In this document: piece by piece, positions 1 through 11,593 of the stretch | Layout of the letters: every line of letters starts with the position of its first letter | How positions within the stretch are numbered: position 1 is the stretch's first letter | Assembly: GCA_018340805.1 (NCBI GenBank) | Contig: JACMZG010000008.1 | Location: forward strand, 13,422,601 to 13,486,600 | From: Microvelia longipes | Lineage: Eukaryota; Arthropoda; Insecta; Hemiptera; Veliidae | Direction: 5' to 3' | DNA: 64,000 nucleotides | Notes under the pieces: model-generated | Databases searched by the model: none | Told to the model about the DNA's origin: nothing | The model's input: only the letters and a program-made list of their open reading frames with translations | Made by a program: the position numbers and the translations under genes

Positions 1-1735
1 CCATTAAAAATATTAAGAAATGAAACTTTACAAAGAAAATCTTATATGCTCCTAAGCAGAGAAAAACAATTTTATGATAGATTTAAGGGATTTTAAGGAG
101 GGGAGGTTGGAATTGTTTACTGGAAGAGAATTTAGGGTGGTTACACAACGAACAATGGGACAGATAGACAACAATTTTTTAACATATAGGAACCTACCAG
201 CTCGACGACCTTCTGGAAGAAATTTAACTTGTCTAATAACTTCTGGACAATCTATTATATTATTTAAACAATTAGCTAAAAACAGAGCTTCATATGATTT
301 ACAACAAACACAAAGGGATTCTAAACCTAATTTATCCTACCTTTTACGACGGTAAAAGTATCTTAAATCTTTATACGTTGAAATTAAAGCATTCGACTCC
401 TGAAGTATGGACACGTGCTATTTACCTGATAATCCCCCATACCTTGCTTGAGCATTCTATTTTTTGTACATGTTAGCTAAACCTAGTAGCAGACTGAAAA
501 TAATTTTACTTGTTTTACGGCTCTCTTAAAATTGTTATAAAATGTTTGAAGCAGTGACGATATAGTATGTGACAAAACCTCATATACAACAATGTAACAT
601 ACCTTGTGTGACTATGTTGGAACTAAATTTGTTTACCTTTTATTATCTAGTAGATAAACACAAGTTGATTGATTTCGGTGAATACTGAAACATAACACTA
701 CTGCATGCTTAGTCATGGACGACTAAACCCTAACGCAGCTTATGCGGTTACTTTGGTAAACAGGCTATAGAGTTTCAGTGTCTAGACATGTCATTGAATT
801 TATTTGGTTGAGTACGTGAATCTATAAAGAATAGTTTACTTTGTATTAGCCTCTCTAGCTACTCTAGCTTTCTCTTTATTCTACTTTTAACATTTTTAGT
901 TCTAGAGCTATTTGTTTGTACAACAACGAGGAAAATGTGAAATTCAAAAAACACTATTGGGAAATCATTATTCCCCTCTATTTTTCCCAAGACATTTACA
1001 ATTTTTGATTACGCCTTGTTACAGGCTCTAGATTTTCAGGTTACTCGATATTTTCTTACATTATTCAGATATTACACGAAAATCAATGCCTTTTATATTA
1101 AAAACATTTTGATTTCGTGCCCTATAAAACATCATAAACCATGTTCACCGGGGCATCGAAACTTTGTAAAAATTATTACGAAAAATCGTAATAATTCAAG
1201 TTTAACTTTGTAATAAAATTCTCTTACTCTAAATTAGTTATAAATGCATTGTTGATTGTCTACTATCGAATTATTAAATACATATGAAATTACATTATTC
1301 AATATTTTACTTTAAAATCAAATAATGTTTTTTGAGGTAGTACGTAATTGAGCACTTTATTGGACCGTTTTTGGGATGAGAAGCCAATCATTATTGTTAT
1401 AGGAGGTTATTTAGTACTTTTCACCTCCGAGGACAATAATATATGTAAAAAAAACTAGGACGAAAAAGTAATTCATATATTGCCGCCATTCCTGTAATGT
1501 AGTGTGTTCAAAAAAACAATCTGTGTAAAACTGTTCAACAATCTGTGTGTTCATTTTGTTTCTGTTTTTGTTCATAGACTAATTTTTTTTCGTTCTTAAA
1601 AGGTGTTCTAATTGACAATTTTTGTGTGTTTATTTGAAAACCTTTTACATTTTTGAGTAAAAGTGTGAAGCTATGGATGAATTCAATGACGACGATATTA
1701 TGGAGTTAATCGGACGTTTTTTTCAATTAAGTATA
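1..1735. other. Non-coding sequence, probably intron of the LDLa/TM gene
   Basis: This AT-rich stretch precedes the first recognised exon and is probably intron of the same gene, since the LDLa exon begins in phase 1 and so must follow another coding exon. The only longer reading frame is at 74-355 on the + strand (93 codons). It has a mixed composition with motifs such as RNLPARRPSGRN that I do not recognise, no clear splice sites around it, and a second unrelated overlapping frame after it. It may be a decayed transposon fragment. I see no RNA gene or clear repeat here. Confidence 0.35.
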
Positions 1736-1778
1736 TAGCGCAGTTTATTTAATGAGTGTTACCTCAAAAAAATAGTGT

Positions 1779-1891
1779 ATGCCATCCGGCTGAGAATGTC
1801 TTTATGTCTTGGCAATTTTTCCCGACTCGCTTCGCTCGTCGGTAAATCTAATTGCCGTGCCATAAAGACACACTTCTCAGCCTTATGGCAT
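1779..1891. repeat. Short hairpin-forming (foldback) element
   Basis: A 113-bp imperfect palindrome. The outer arms begin ATGCCA and continue through GGCTGAGAA and GTCTTTATG to GGCAAT, and are mirrored by ATTGCC..CATAAAGAC..TTCTCAGCC..TGGCAT. The 34-nt loop holds a GC-rich block at 1821-1842 containing CTCGCTTCGCTCGTCGG, the same core found in other repeat families in this window. It could be a small MITE or a structured tail of a larger element; no flanking target duplication was clear. Confidence 0.6.
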
Positions 1892-1935
1892 AAATAACTA
1901 TTATGCCGTCATACTATATTTACAGCAATAGAACA

Positions 1936-2094
1936 ACACACGGCTAAAATCAGTTCACAGCGTGGGGAAAAATGCGAGGGAGCCAATGAGTTTATTCCTG
2001 GATGTTTCACCACGCCCTCAATTTTAAATCAGGGCAACCTTAATGGTTGCTTAACACTATTTACCAGCGCTGTCAACTGGTTTTCGCCGTGTGT
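1936..2094. mobile_element. Small MITE with 27-bp terminal inverted repeats
   Basis: The left end at 1936-1962 starts ACACACGGCTAAAATCAGTT and is matched in inverse by 2068-2094, with about three mismatches over 27 bp. The element is 159 bp long and non-coding. A related single terminus (CTCTCGGCTAAAGTCAGTTG) occurs at 13515-13540, so the sequence is dispersed. Superfamily is not assignable from these ends alone. Confidence 0.55.
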
Positions 2095-2440
2095 CATACT
2101 ATAAAAACTAATAATTTTGCCTCGACAGTGTACATTTGCTGAATTGTTTTCTTACAATTCAGCAAATGTTATAAGTCTGGTGAAGCCACTAAAACTACAT
2201 TATCTTTAATACTTAAGAAATAACTGGTCAATTGTATCATTAATAAAAAAATTGTTCTAAAATTTGCTGTTTACGTGGCAACATGCCATGTGAAAAGAAT
2301 ATGCCAAGCTCTGTGTGTCATAGTAAAGGCTTTTGGCTTTTGACCTTTATTTTTACTTCATTATATTTTATCTAGTAAGTTTGTGACACCCGTCTTATTT
2401 TGTAGTGCGTGAAGATTTGGCTTGGTGATAAATGGCGAGA

Positions 2441-2698
2441 TAAACCGTATACGTCATCTATTTGACCATTATTTTATTAAACCATATACTTCATCTATTT
2501 TACTATACTTTTATTAGACCATATACGTCATCTATTTGACCATTATTTTATTAAACCATATACTTCATCTATTTTACCATACTTTTATTAGACCATATAC
2601 GTCATCTATTTTACCATACTTTTATTAAACCATATACGTCATCTATTTTACTATTCTTTTATTAAACCATATACGTCATTTATTTGACCATACTTTTC
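2441..2698 (+). repeat. Tandem repeat, unit about 40 bp
   Basis: Six to seven copies of a roughly 40-bp AT-rich unit (core CCATATACGTCATCTATTTT followed by ACTATACTTTTATTA) run head to tail just upstream of the LDLa exon. Copies differ by single substitutions, for example TACGTC versus TACTTC, and alternate in a higher-order pattern, suggesting local unequal exchange. Confidence 0.8.
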
Positions 2699-2875
2699 TT
2701 TTGTGTTGTAGTGAGTCTTACTTTTATTTTTTTTAGCGAATTTCCATTTAAAAATCGTTGGGTTGCATAGTCGGAGTCGAAATCAGGAGAAATCTTTCTC
2801 AAAGATCCCCAACACCTCTCCTATCTCTCCCTTCCTTTACATATATATATATACTGAGGAATGCTATGGTTACAG

Positions 2876-2991
2876 GTTGCGAGCCAGATATGTACGACTG
2901 CGAAGATGGGAACTGCATAAGTATCCGTCTCAAGTGTAATGGAAGAGTTAATTGCCGCTTTAGATGGGACGAAGATCAACTTGAGTGCTCC
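2876..2991 (+). CDS. Internal exon: LDL-receptor class A domain of a Neto-like CUB/LDLa membrane protein
   Basis: The exon encodes a single complete LDLa domain of about 38 residues with six cysteines in the order C-x6-C-x5-C-x8-C-x5-C-x9-C. The sequence includes CISIRLKCNGRVNC and ends FRWDEDQLEC. A polypyrimidine/ACAG acceptor precedes it (AG at 2874-2875), and a strong donor GTAAGT follows at 2992. It enters in phase 1 and leaves in phase 0. The CNGxxNC...WDE pattern, instead of the classic CDGxxDCxDGSDE, is what I associate with the juxtamembrane LDLa of Neto-type receptors. The next recognised exon supplies a transmembrane segment in matching phase. The orthology to Neto is inference; other CUB/LDLa proteins (LEV-10-like) are alternatives. 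The CUB exons are not in the window. Confidence 0.78.
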
Positions 2992-4022
2992 GTAAGTGTT
3001 TTACCTATTTATATTTAAGATTGCTTATGTTGGTATATATGGAATAGTATTGTGTTTGCAGCAAATCCGAAACCAGAAATTTATAAGAATGAGAAAGATG
3101 CATACATTTCAATATACATTTCTTTGTTTTCGAGATCGAGATAACAAAAAATGAATTTCACAAAAAAAAATATATACATTTTTATAATCAATTAGGGAAA
3201 TATTATATTTAGACAAGTAAGATTTGCAGCAAAACGCTACTTGGGTTATATAGTTTATTGGTTTATTTAAACTCTCCAGGCCAATTCTAAAACTAACGAA
3301 TATCCATACCCTAGTCTAATTAATACCTGCTTTTAAAGTATTGTGGGTTACTTTTTAGCCTGCAATACCACAATTTGTCATATAAATCTGTGTTTTTATA
3401 CTTTTTTTGGTTTTATGGTTATTTTACGGGATAAAAATGTTTTCGGCAGACCGGTTCAGATTTTAATTTAATTGATTGTTGTTTACCTTACGTTTTGGTC
3501 TAATTATGAAATTATTGCTTAGAGCTTGGGTAAAAAATAATGTTGTGATAATTTCCAGTTTTAAATTAATGTTGTTTAAATTAAGTACGTACTTATATCA
3601 GCTTTCAGTTGGGACTAGTGAATCTATTATTTCTGGCAATATAAGGAGTTGTGATTATTACAACATCGCTCTATTGATTCTTTGTTATTAAAGATAATAA
3701 ATATCAACAAAAGAATAACTGTTTCCTTAAATTTAACTTAATAACTTCATAATTTGAACTAAAAGTAATCTGAAAAACAAGCACTTGAAAATGTATTACT
3801 GATAGTTTATAACGTGCACAAAACGTTTTAAAATACAAAAAATTACCTCTAATATTTCGTTTTATTCATTTAAAATAGCATAAATATAATAATATTGTTA
3901 AAATACATCGATAACGCATAAATTATTGTTATCACATGTGATAAGAGTGATTTCAGCAAGAATTGTATTTAACTAGTAAAACTGTAAAGTGGGTTTTCGA
4001 TAGAAAGCTGCTAGGAGTCGTA

Positions 4023-5198
4023 GGCCGTATTCAAAGACGTTTCCTAACATTTCCTAACTTTTTCCTAACATTTTCCTAACTTTTTCCTAACATTTTCCTA
4101 ACATTCTCCTAACTTTTTCCTAACATTTTCCTAACATTCTCCTAACATTTTCCTAACGTTCTCCTATCGTGTTTTAAAAGTCTTTTAGAGGCTTCGCATG
4201 ATTTTATTTAGTAAGAACCTAAGGTAGTTATGTCAAAAAGTGATACCATTGTAAGTAACGTAATATATCGCAAAATATCAATGTTATTAACTTATTACCT
4301 GGATTTACGACACACTTTGTCATAAATAACAATGTGGCCTTGCTTTGGCGAATGTTAAATATATTAGAAACTTTATTTACAAATGTTTTCAGTAAACAGT
4401 AGAGTTAATACAAATACAATGTTCAATTATTGTGACAGCTTTCATAAATAAAGCAGTATCAAGCGTTTCAAGTTTGAACGTGGACCAGGTTGTACGAATC
4501 CAAAGGTGTCTAAATGAAGACCTGTTAATCAGTGCAACACTGTTTTCATTTTGCTAAATCATTTACACCATTTTGTTTTTCGTATTTTGTCATCAAATTC
4601 ATTTTTGTTTGTGTAAAATTTTTTTGTTATAATAATGGCTGAATTATTCACACCGGACCGACTGAATTTCCTGTTTGAATCGATAGCCCGCCACAAACAG
4701 ACCATAGAAAATAAAAAATCTGATTGTGTTAAAAGAATTTTAGGGTAAACTCCCTAATAGTAAGGTAAGTGGATTAACAGTATTATGTAAATTTATGTAG
4801 ATAGTTATTAATACGACAAAGTGTGTCGTAAATCAGGTAATAAGTTAATAACATTGATATTTTGCGATATATTACGTTATTTACAATGGTATAACTTTTT
4901 GACTTAACTACTTAGGTTCTTACTAAAAAAATCATGCGAAGCCTCTAAATGACTTTTAAAAACGGGAATGATCATTTAAATTTCGTGCTTAAAAACATTT
5001 CCCTTACCTAAACCTAAGATGAGTGTTAGGAAAAAGTTAGGTGTTAGGAAAATGTTAGGAGAATGTTAGGAAAATGTTAGGAGAATGTTAAGAAAATGTT
5101 AGGAAAATGTTAGGAAAAAGTTAGTTGTTAGGAGAATGTTAGGAAAATGTTAGGAAAAAGTTAGGAGAATGTTAGGAAAACGTCTTTGAATACGGGCC
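4023..5198. mobile_element. Harbinger-like DNA transposon remnant with long TIRs and a Myb/SANT-like fragment
   Basis: The element has ends beginning GGC(C)CGTATTCAAAGACG in inverse orientation at 4023 and 5198, flanked on both sides by the 3-bp duplication GTA (4020-4022 and 5199-5201). Each arm carries a run of TTTTCCTAACA-type direct repeats, then about 140 bp that is again inverted (4179-4321 versus 4815-4951). The centre at 4635-4748 encodes a short frame with LFESIARHKQTIENKKSD, which resembles the start of the Myb/SANT-like DNA-binding domain used by PIF/Harbinger partner proteins. It ends after 37 codons, so the element is non-autonomous. Three-base TSDs and the GGCCCGTATTC terminus favour Harbinger; this is family-level inference. 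Confidence 0.75.
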
Positions 5199-5371
5199 GT
5201 AAAGTAAACGGTACGTTAAGCAACAAAACAAAACCTACGAATAGTTCTAAATAAATCCGCTGCGTTGCGATACTAGCCCCGCCTAATACAACATGCTATA
5301 ACAACAAGAGTAAACTTTAAAATTTAATTAAAATAATTGGAACACTTTAATTTTTTTTAAGTATTTCTTTA

Positions 5372-5405
5372 AATAATGGCACTTTTTTTTGTAAGTGCCA
5401 TTATT
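5372..5405. repeat. Perfect 12-bp stem hairpin
   Basis: AATAATGGCACT at 5372-5383 is exactly mirrored at 5394-5405 around a T-rich loop of ten bases. It stands alone; no flanking duplication was seen. Confidence 0.6.
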
Positions 5406-5474
5406 CATTAAATGTAGTATACTTTTAAATAAAAATATATTTAGAAACTATGCATCTTCCTCATTATTGTTTTC

Positions 5475-5660
5475 AGGTATGTTATGACCTTTTGAGTAGC
5501 TTTTACACAGTTATCTGTCTGTGTGTGTGTCTGTCATTATTGTAGCTCTCAGTAGGTTTACGCTAGAGATTTAAACTTTTTAAATAAAGATTTTAACTTT
5601 AAGGTCTGATTATGCTCTCCGGATAGCATTAATAACCGCCAATCATGACTAACAAAACAA
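5475..5660 (+). repeat. Partial copy of the 5S-containing retroposon family (5' region)
   Basis: The stretch contains the family's signature order: TTTTCAGGTATG, then a TCTGTCTGTGTGTG microsatellite, TCATTATTGTAGC, a GCTAGAGA block, and an AATAACCGCCAATCATGACT segment equivalent to AACCCGCAATAATGACT in the copy at 21691. It lacks the 5S-like part. Confidence 0.45.
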
Positions 5661-6305
5661 ATTCAACATTAAATACAAAAAAAATTGTTATCGATTTAAA
5701 ATTTAGCCCCCACGATGCCACTTATAAGACCATCAAGTTTGCTCAAGATTAAAAGACCCAAAATTTCTACTCGATATACTAAATACTGCCCCAAAACATT
5801 CTCAGGAGAGACCTCTTAACTTTTCTAATAACGACTTAACACGTTTATACTTATCAAGTATTTTGTCTAACAAATACTTTACCTCTCTGACCGTACTGCT
5901 CTTCCTGAACATATGACAAAACTTGACCACCGACTTGACTAAGACAACTGTCTGATCCACATTCCAAAGAAAGACATAAGCAACCTCAGCAGTGTTTTCT
6001 ATAACATTACTCTTAAATTTTAATTTTCTAGTGCCCTTACTTCTTACTTATTTCTGTTATTGTGTTATCAATTTAAAGTTAGTTTTTGTTATTGTTTATT
6101 CGATATTATCTTGCTGTCTGGTCAGCAACGAAACATTGTTATTCCAGAGAGTCTAGCTTCAGCAAGTTGGTAATATTGGACATCATGGCCTTTCCCTAGC
6201 CCTAAATAAATGAGAAGCCGAATTAGTTTGACAAGCAAATAGATTTTAAACAATAACTTCTTTCCGGATCGGAAACGAGGAAGTTACTAGCAAACCTAAA
6301 GTCTT

Positions 6306-6350
6306 ATAGATCAGATATCAAAGATAGACTATCTTTGATATCTGATCTAT
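6306..6350. repeat. Perfect palindrome, 21-bp arms
   Basis: Arms at 6306-6326 and 6330-6350 are exact reverse complements separated by the three bases GAC. The sequence lies within decayed retroelement material. Such near-zero-loop inverted repeats recur in this window (41657-41705, 47666-47711). Confidence 0.85.
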
Positions 6351-6384
6351 ACGACTCATCTATCACCCTCTTCTTTATTCAACG

Positions 6385-6960
6385 GCTAGCACTGATGATG
6401 ACCTCTTGTTAGGTTGAAAGCGCTTTGCTATAAAGAATATATTTTTGTGGAGAGACTTCTTTCTCTTTTATTAAGATGAACTCCATTAACGCTCACCTTA
6501 GTTCTTCAACACCAAGTATCTTGGAGTCACAATCGATTTAAAGATGAAGTCTCTAGAACGTATAAAACAGCGGCAAAATAAACTACATTACGAGTAAGAG
6601 CGATTGGCAGACTAATTTCTAACATTGGTGGCTCGAGATCATCATTGGTGACTTGAGATCAAGTAGTAGATGGCTACTTATGGGATACAGCCAGTTCATT
6701 TATTTGTTTGGAGCAGAAACTTGAGTAAATTGAAATAGCAGCAAATAATTATATACTGGCTGAGTCCAAAGGAAATTAGTCCTGAGAGTAGCTTCTTTAT
6801 ACAAAACCATTCCTGTATATCAACGTACAATATAGCAGATTGAGAGAGAGCTTTAGTTGGTATAGGGCAAGCCCTGAGCCTAAAACTGTTGACAGAACGC
6901 TTTCTTCGAGGGTAACTGAATATCGTTTAAGAAAAACCACTTACTCATATACCTATGGGA
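6385..6960 (+). pseudogene. Decayed LINE reverse-transcriptase (thumb/connection region) remnant
   Basis: In one frame near 6508-6600 the sequence reads FNTKYLGVTIDLKMKS, matching the conserved YLGVTID motif following the RT palm in R1/Jockey-type LINEs. It is followed in other frames by AIGRLISNIGG and RKLVLRVASLYKT, which correspond to the ...RLMPNIGG... and ...AYRTV... positions of these proteins. There are several stops and frameshifts, so it is a fossil. It is preceded at 6390-6425 by a GATGATGACCTCTTGTTAGG segment of the sort common near LINE ends. Confidence 0.55.
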
Positions 6961-7639
6961 TACGATTTAAATCTCAGTTTTCTTGGATGATTTGTTTGCT
7001 TCTCTTTCCTTAAATTACATTACACAAATAAGGATATATCCTTATAAAATGTATTACTCTATTCAGTCAACTGTGATATAAGATAAGAAAATAGTTTAAA
7101 AGTAAGACTGGAATGTTATTTTTGATGTTTTTCTTCCTAGAAGTGTAAATATGAAATAAAATTGTTAGACTGAGTTTAAAAAATAATAAAAACTATAGAA
7201 GTGAGATTTAAAAGCCTGAGTAGAGTGAGTTTAAGGATCTGCCTGTCACAGGCAGAGCATAATATGAAACTGTGGAAGAGGATTGTAGCAGAGTTATCTT
7301 AGAGTATAAAGTTTCAAGTGTGAACAAAGGTATTTTCTTTCTCTCTCTGTGTTTTACTCTCCCATTTTCTCGCTCTTTTTTCGTTCTCTCTCTCTATCCA
7401 ATCCTTTTTTGTAGTTTACACAATGAATCTGAAACTTCTTAACAAGAATATGTTATAAACACAATGTTCTGGCAATATGTTCTCTAGTCAAAACTCACTG
7501 TGTCAGGGAACTAACAACTCAGAAAAGTTTTATTATTTATCCTCTTTTAACACATTCTTTTTAAAACTATAAACAAAACCTGATATCTTACTTCTTCACT
7601 TTTACTTTATTTAAGTGAGATTTTTGTAACAGTTAATAA

Positions 7640-8065
7640 ATTTCCAGGCGAATTTTCTTAGGAATGCTTTCCTCTTCGCTCTACCATCTAGTTCTCGCTC
7701 AGCTTTTCGGTTTATGCTTTATAGTCGAACCAATAACAACTTCAAATTTTTATTCACCCCTGGTGGTTCAAAACTGTATCCTTCTTAAACAGTTCTAAAA
7801 CATAAAAAACGGGAAGAGGAATTCGCCTGGCCCGCGGACCCCCAGGCCAGAATTTTTTTGTTGGCTTATCGTACTAAGCACACTTTATGTTAATCTTTAT
7901 TTTCATTTTTAAGCACTTTTTTTTGAAAACTCTAGGAAAACTGTGAATCAATTAAAATTTGTACTGTTCCAAATATGAAGCATTAACCGAAAACCTGAAC
8001 AGGAACTGGATTGGTAAGAAAAAAACAAGCATTCCAAACGAAATTCGCCTGGCTAAACACAATTC
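7640..8065 (-). repeat. Fragments of the tRNA-derived SINE body
   Basis: Two short segments resemble the body of the SINE described at 62920-63560. One has AATTCGCCTGGCCCGCGGAC followed by a CCAGGCC block near 7822-7853 and a TTTCGGTTTATGCTTTATAG tail-like motif near 7705. The other is a GCATTCCAAACGAAATTCGC block near 8030-8050. Both are truncated. Confidence 0.35.
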
Positions 8066-8103
8066 TGGTCTTTATCTGAAATATAATGTTTATTAAACTT
8101 TTT

Positions 8104-8234
8104 AGCGAATTTTCATAATGAAAATGACGCTTATGAGGTTGTTCGGGATGACGGAAGTTGAGGGTGGGAAGTGAGTGGAATCGGTTCCTATTGGCATCCT
8201 GATAACAAAAAATATGTCCGAAAAAGTTTATATA

Positions 8235-8301
<67 letters not shown>

Positions 8302-9120
8302 GTATATTATATATATATGTATGTAAGAGTTTCTACCTTTTCGTATGGCGAACGATAACTCTCGAAGGCGTTTCTCAAATTGAAACGAAACTTTGCAAAT
8401 CGCGAGATGTTGTGGAGGTTACGAGGCCATTATTTATAAAAATTATGACGTCATCAACCAAAGTTATGACGTCATGAAAAAAAAAATTTTTTTTGAAACT
8501 TAAAATGGCTTTAAAACAAGGTATCTAGTATTTAGGTAGACGGCTAGCTAAATCCATTAAAGACCAATTTCAGCTCAATCGAACATCACAAATGGCCAAT
8601 CGGTATACATATATATATAATCTTGTATATATGTATACGTCTAGGTCAAAGACTCGTACGATATCTGTTGGGTTCAGTAGTGTTAGAAATCTTTGAGTGA
8701 GCTATCTATGTTAATATTGTTTATCTATGATCCTAAGTGACGGAAACGGTATTTTTATTTAAAAACAAATCATGAATATATTTTTTGTTTATAATGCTTG
8801 TTAGTTTTAATATTATAGCATACTATTAATAATAAAGTATTAATAAAATCTTAATTAGTAAAATCAAATTTGTGAGAAAGCCTCTCAGGCCCGCGAAGCG
8901 GGCCTGTGTGGAGAGGCTGTGAAAATTCGCTAGGTACATGGCAAAGTGCCATGTAACAAGAACAATAATGAAACACACATCATACAAAACAACAACAAAT
9001 GGGCCGCGAAGCGGCCACAGGGAGGCCCCGGGCCGCGAAGCGGCCCGGTGGGCCGACGCCGTGGAGCGGACGAGGCGCGAAGCGCCGAGGCCGCGTAGCG
9101 GCTACGGGCCGAAGGCCCGT
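8104..9120 (+). mobile_element. Composite repeat with (AT)n core and GC-rich mini-hairpin tail, copy 1
   Basis: The left end is TAGCGAATTTTCATAATG. It is followed by a conserved 120-bp head, an (AT)n tract (8231-8320), a segment with two TATGACGTCAT palindromes (8444-8474), a TATACATATATATATAATC block, and an inverted TGAAAATTCGCTA at 8920-8932. A GC-rich tail (9001-9120) follows. The tail carries hairpins with GAA or GTA triloops at 9002-9016, 9028-9048, 9074-9086, 9090-9102 and 9104-9120, with another at 8886-8906. Other copies are at 53494-54800 (-) and 55420-56811 (+). There is no coding capacity. Reading frames of 60-117 codons here are by-products of low-complexity or hairpin sequence. 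Confidence 0.75.
8231..8320. repeat. (AT)n microsatellite inside the composite repeat
   Basis: Nearly pure AT dinucleotides interrupted by occasional G. It is at the same internal place in all three copies of the element, so it is an integral component, probably length-variable. Confidence 0.85.
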
Positions 9121-9280
9121 ATTTAAAATGTTGAAGGTGACGCAATTTGTATACGTTGTGATGAATTAACCGCAAAATCTTAATCAATTTTCTTCTCAAA
9201 CTAATGGAAAAAAATTTGTCGTCTGAAAAACAATATTTACAATTAAATCTTTTATCATTTGATACTACCGAGTTTTGCAA

Positions 9281-9669
9281 CACAATATAATTGTGCGAGA
9301 GACACCCTGAAAAGTATCAAGTAAAATAAAATACTACTTCTGGAAACTGATTCATCATTCGAAATTCGTCATCATTGATGGCTCCACATAATGTCATGTC
9401 CCACTCCGTTTCGTTTCGTCAAACTCATCATGGCGACGACAGAGCCTGAACTTACTCTGACCATCAATTAAATTTTGAAGAATACAATGTGAAGTATTTA
9501 CATTATATTGAGGCTCTGTCGGCGCTTTGATAAGTTAGACGTAACAAAACAGAGTGGGACACGACATTATGTCGATGACGAATGTCGAATGATGGAACAG
9601 TTCCCAGATGTAGCATTGCATTTTGCTTGTTACATTTTCCAGGTGTCTCTCGCACAATACTATTGTGTC
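9281..9669. mobile_element. Foldback MITE with about 165-bp arms
   Basis: The left arm from CACAATATAATTGTGCGAGA is mirrored by the right arm ending TCTCGCACAATACTATTGTG. Homology continues inward through TAGCATTGCATTTTGCTTGT / AATGATGAC / CCCACTC..GTTTCGT to ACAGAGCCT, leaving a spacer of about 60 bp. Relatives occur at 15449-15655 (one arm), 26280-26660 (both arms, diverged) and 63513-63605 (one end). All end in the motif CACAAT.TATTGTG and carry CTACCGAGTTTTGCAA nearby. Non-coding. Confidence 0.7.
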
Positions 9670-9779
9670 AATGAAATCTTTTGAAATAAAAATAAAATAT
9701 AGTACAAAAAATCTCAGTACTTTTTCTAACAACTTTCTATGCTCTTCCTTAGTGTCATGATTATTCAAAGCTTCAGGAG

Positions 9780-9960
9780 ATATAACATCGGTCTCGCTAT
9801 GCTTGACTTCTGGTGTGAATCAAACTCTAGGTAGGCATCAAATCGGTCTTACTATGCTCGACCGTAAAATAGTGATCCAGAGTCTAGGGTGTGTATGACT
9901 TCGAACTAGCTTCGATCGTCCTCAGCATGTTATGATTACCTAAGCTTTACGGTGTTATTT
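9780..9960 (+). repeat. Degenerate tandem repeat, unit 60-70 bp
   Basis: Diverged units contain TCGGTCTCGCTATGCTTGAC, GATCGTCCTCAGCATGTTAT and a GATTACCTAAGCTTTACGGT block. Related arrays are at 15210-15440, 31310-31500 and 50930-51080. The shared core resembles TTCGCTCGTCCTCAGAATG. Confidence 0.5.
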
Positions 9961-10289
9961 TATCGATTACCTTACGATAAAATATCATATCAGTTTAAAA
10001 TATCGAAACTTTAAAATATTGTTTTAATCAAACAAATATTTTTGTAATTTTTATAATTTTTTAATAGTTTGAAGTGACCTTATTTTGAAACACTCAGTTG
10101 GATTAACCCTAAAATCTAATCCATTCTTTCTCTCATTGGACTTGATTTTTGTATCAAATTTCATTCAAATCAGATCAGCCATTTAAATGGGGGTTCATTC
10201 TTTGCTAATGCAATGCTTCCCACTCCTTTTAGAAGTAGGAAGAAAAATTGTGTACGAGTTACCTTGAAACTTTTCTTCTCCATATCAGA

Positions 10290-10840
10290 TTCGCGAGGCT
10301 CATACTCACAACTTTGGTCTAACTTCGCTCATCATCACTACTTTGGCCTAACTTCGCTCATCCTCACTACTTTGGTCTAGCTTCGCTCATCCTCACTACT
10401 TTGGTCAACCTTTGCTTATCCTCACTAATTTGGTCTAGCTTCGCTCATCCTCACTACTTTGGTCAACCTTTGCTTATCCTCACTAATTTGGTCTAACTTC
10501 GCTCATCCTCACTACTTTGGTCAACCTTTGCCTTATCTAACTACTTTGCTGCTCATCTCATTTTGGTCAACTTATCCTCACCACTTTGGTCTAACTTCGC
10601 TCATCATCACTACTTTGGCCTAACTTCGTTCATCATTACTACTTTGGCCTAACTTCGCTCATCCTCACTACTTCGGTCTAGCTTCGCTTATCCTTACAAC
10701 TTTGATCTAGCTTCGCTCATCATAACTACTTTGGTCAACCATTGCTCGTCATCACTATTTTGGTCAACCTTTGCTCATTCTCACTTCTTTGATCTTGCTT
10801 GGCTCATCCTAACTACTTTGGTCTAGCTTCCCTCGTCTTC
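10290..10840 (+). repeat. Tandem array, unit about 30 bp
   Basis: Around 18 copies of a unit like TCACTACTTTGGTCTAGC followed by TTCGCTCATCC run head to tail, with two main variants (GGTCTAGCTTCGC and GGTCAACCTTTGC) that alternate in places. The unit shares TTCGCTCRTCCTCA with other repeat families in the window. No open frame or gene is present. Confidence 0.85.
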
Positions 10841-11593
10841 AAATATAAAATTGGCATATTTATATTACAGTAGGTCTTCAGGATCTAATATTTTCTCTAA
10901 CAGAAAAACGATCTCTAGGAAAGAATACTTCCTTCCCATGTTTTGTAAATAACTATTACTCTTGTTCCGTCTTATAATTCGCATGTCTTAACCGTCATTA
11001 GGAGTCAAAAGTTTTTTTAGTTCCTACAGATATACCTGCTGAAGAATATCTTTCTAAATTTTATTGAATTCTATAAACTTCTTTTCCTCTTAGTAATTTT
11101 TTTATATTTATTTTTTGTTAACGTTATCTGACTAAGATTTTGAAAGAATAAAGAATTTTATTAACTTAGAGGATTTCAGTCTCAACTAAATTATATTTAT
11201 ACTTTTCTCTATAATTTTTCTCTTCTCCTGATCAAATCAAATATTCCTATATTTCCAAATTGTATATATTTACCGTGGAATGGAAATGTCTTTTATATTA
11301 AGAAAATCAAATCGTCAATGATGTAATTTTTTAAAATTATAAAAACAATTCAAGCAAAAAAAGTAGATGGTAATACAATTTATTTCATTTCTATTTTTGT
11401 GATTGAAGTATTTTGCTTTGTTTACAATTTTATGGTAAATACTGGGTTATCATAGTTATTAGACTGATTGAAGTAAATAGGGTGAGTTAAATACTGGATT
11501 AAAATGAAAACTTGACTCCTAATATATGAATTACATACATCTTAGTTCAAGCTAATTAAATCGCAGTTTGATTTTATTTTTCTAATTAATATA

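Noticed and set aside
8444..8474. Paired TATGACGTCAT motifs as CRE-type regulatory sites
   Set aside because: They are perfect CRE-like palindromes but occur in all three copies of a mobile element, not next to a gene promoter; regulatory function is unsupported.
8930..9283. 117-codon minus-strand and 62-codon plus-strand frames rich in Arg/Ala/Pro
   Set aside because: They run through the GC-rich hairpin tail of the composite element and the frame is not preserved in the other copies.
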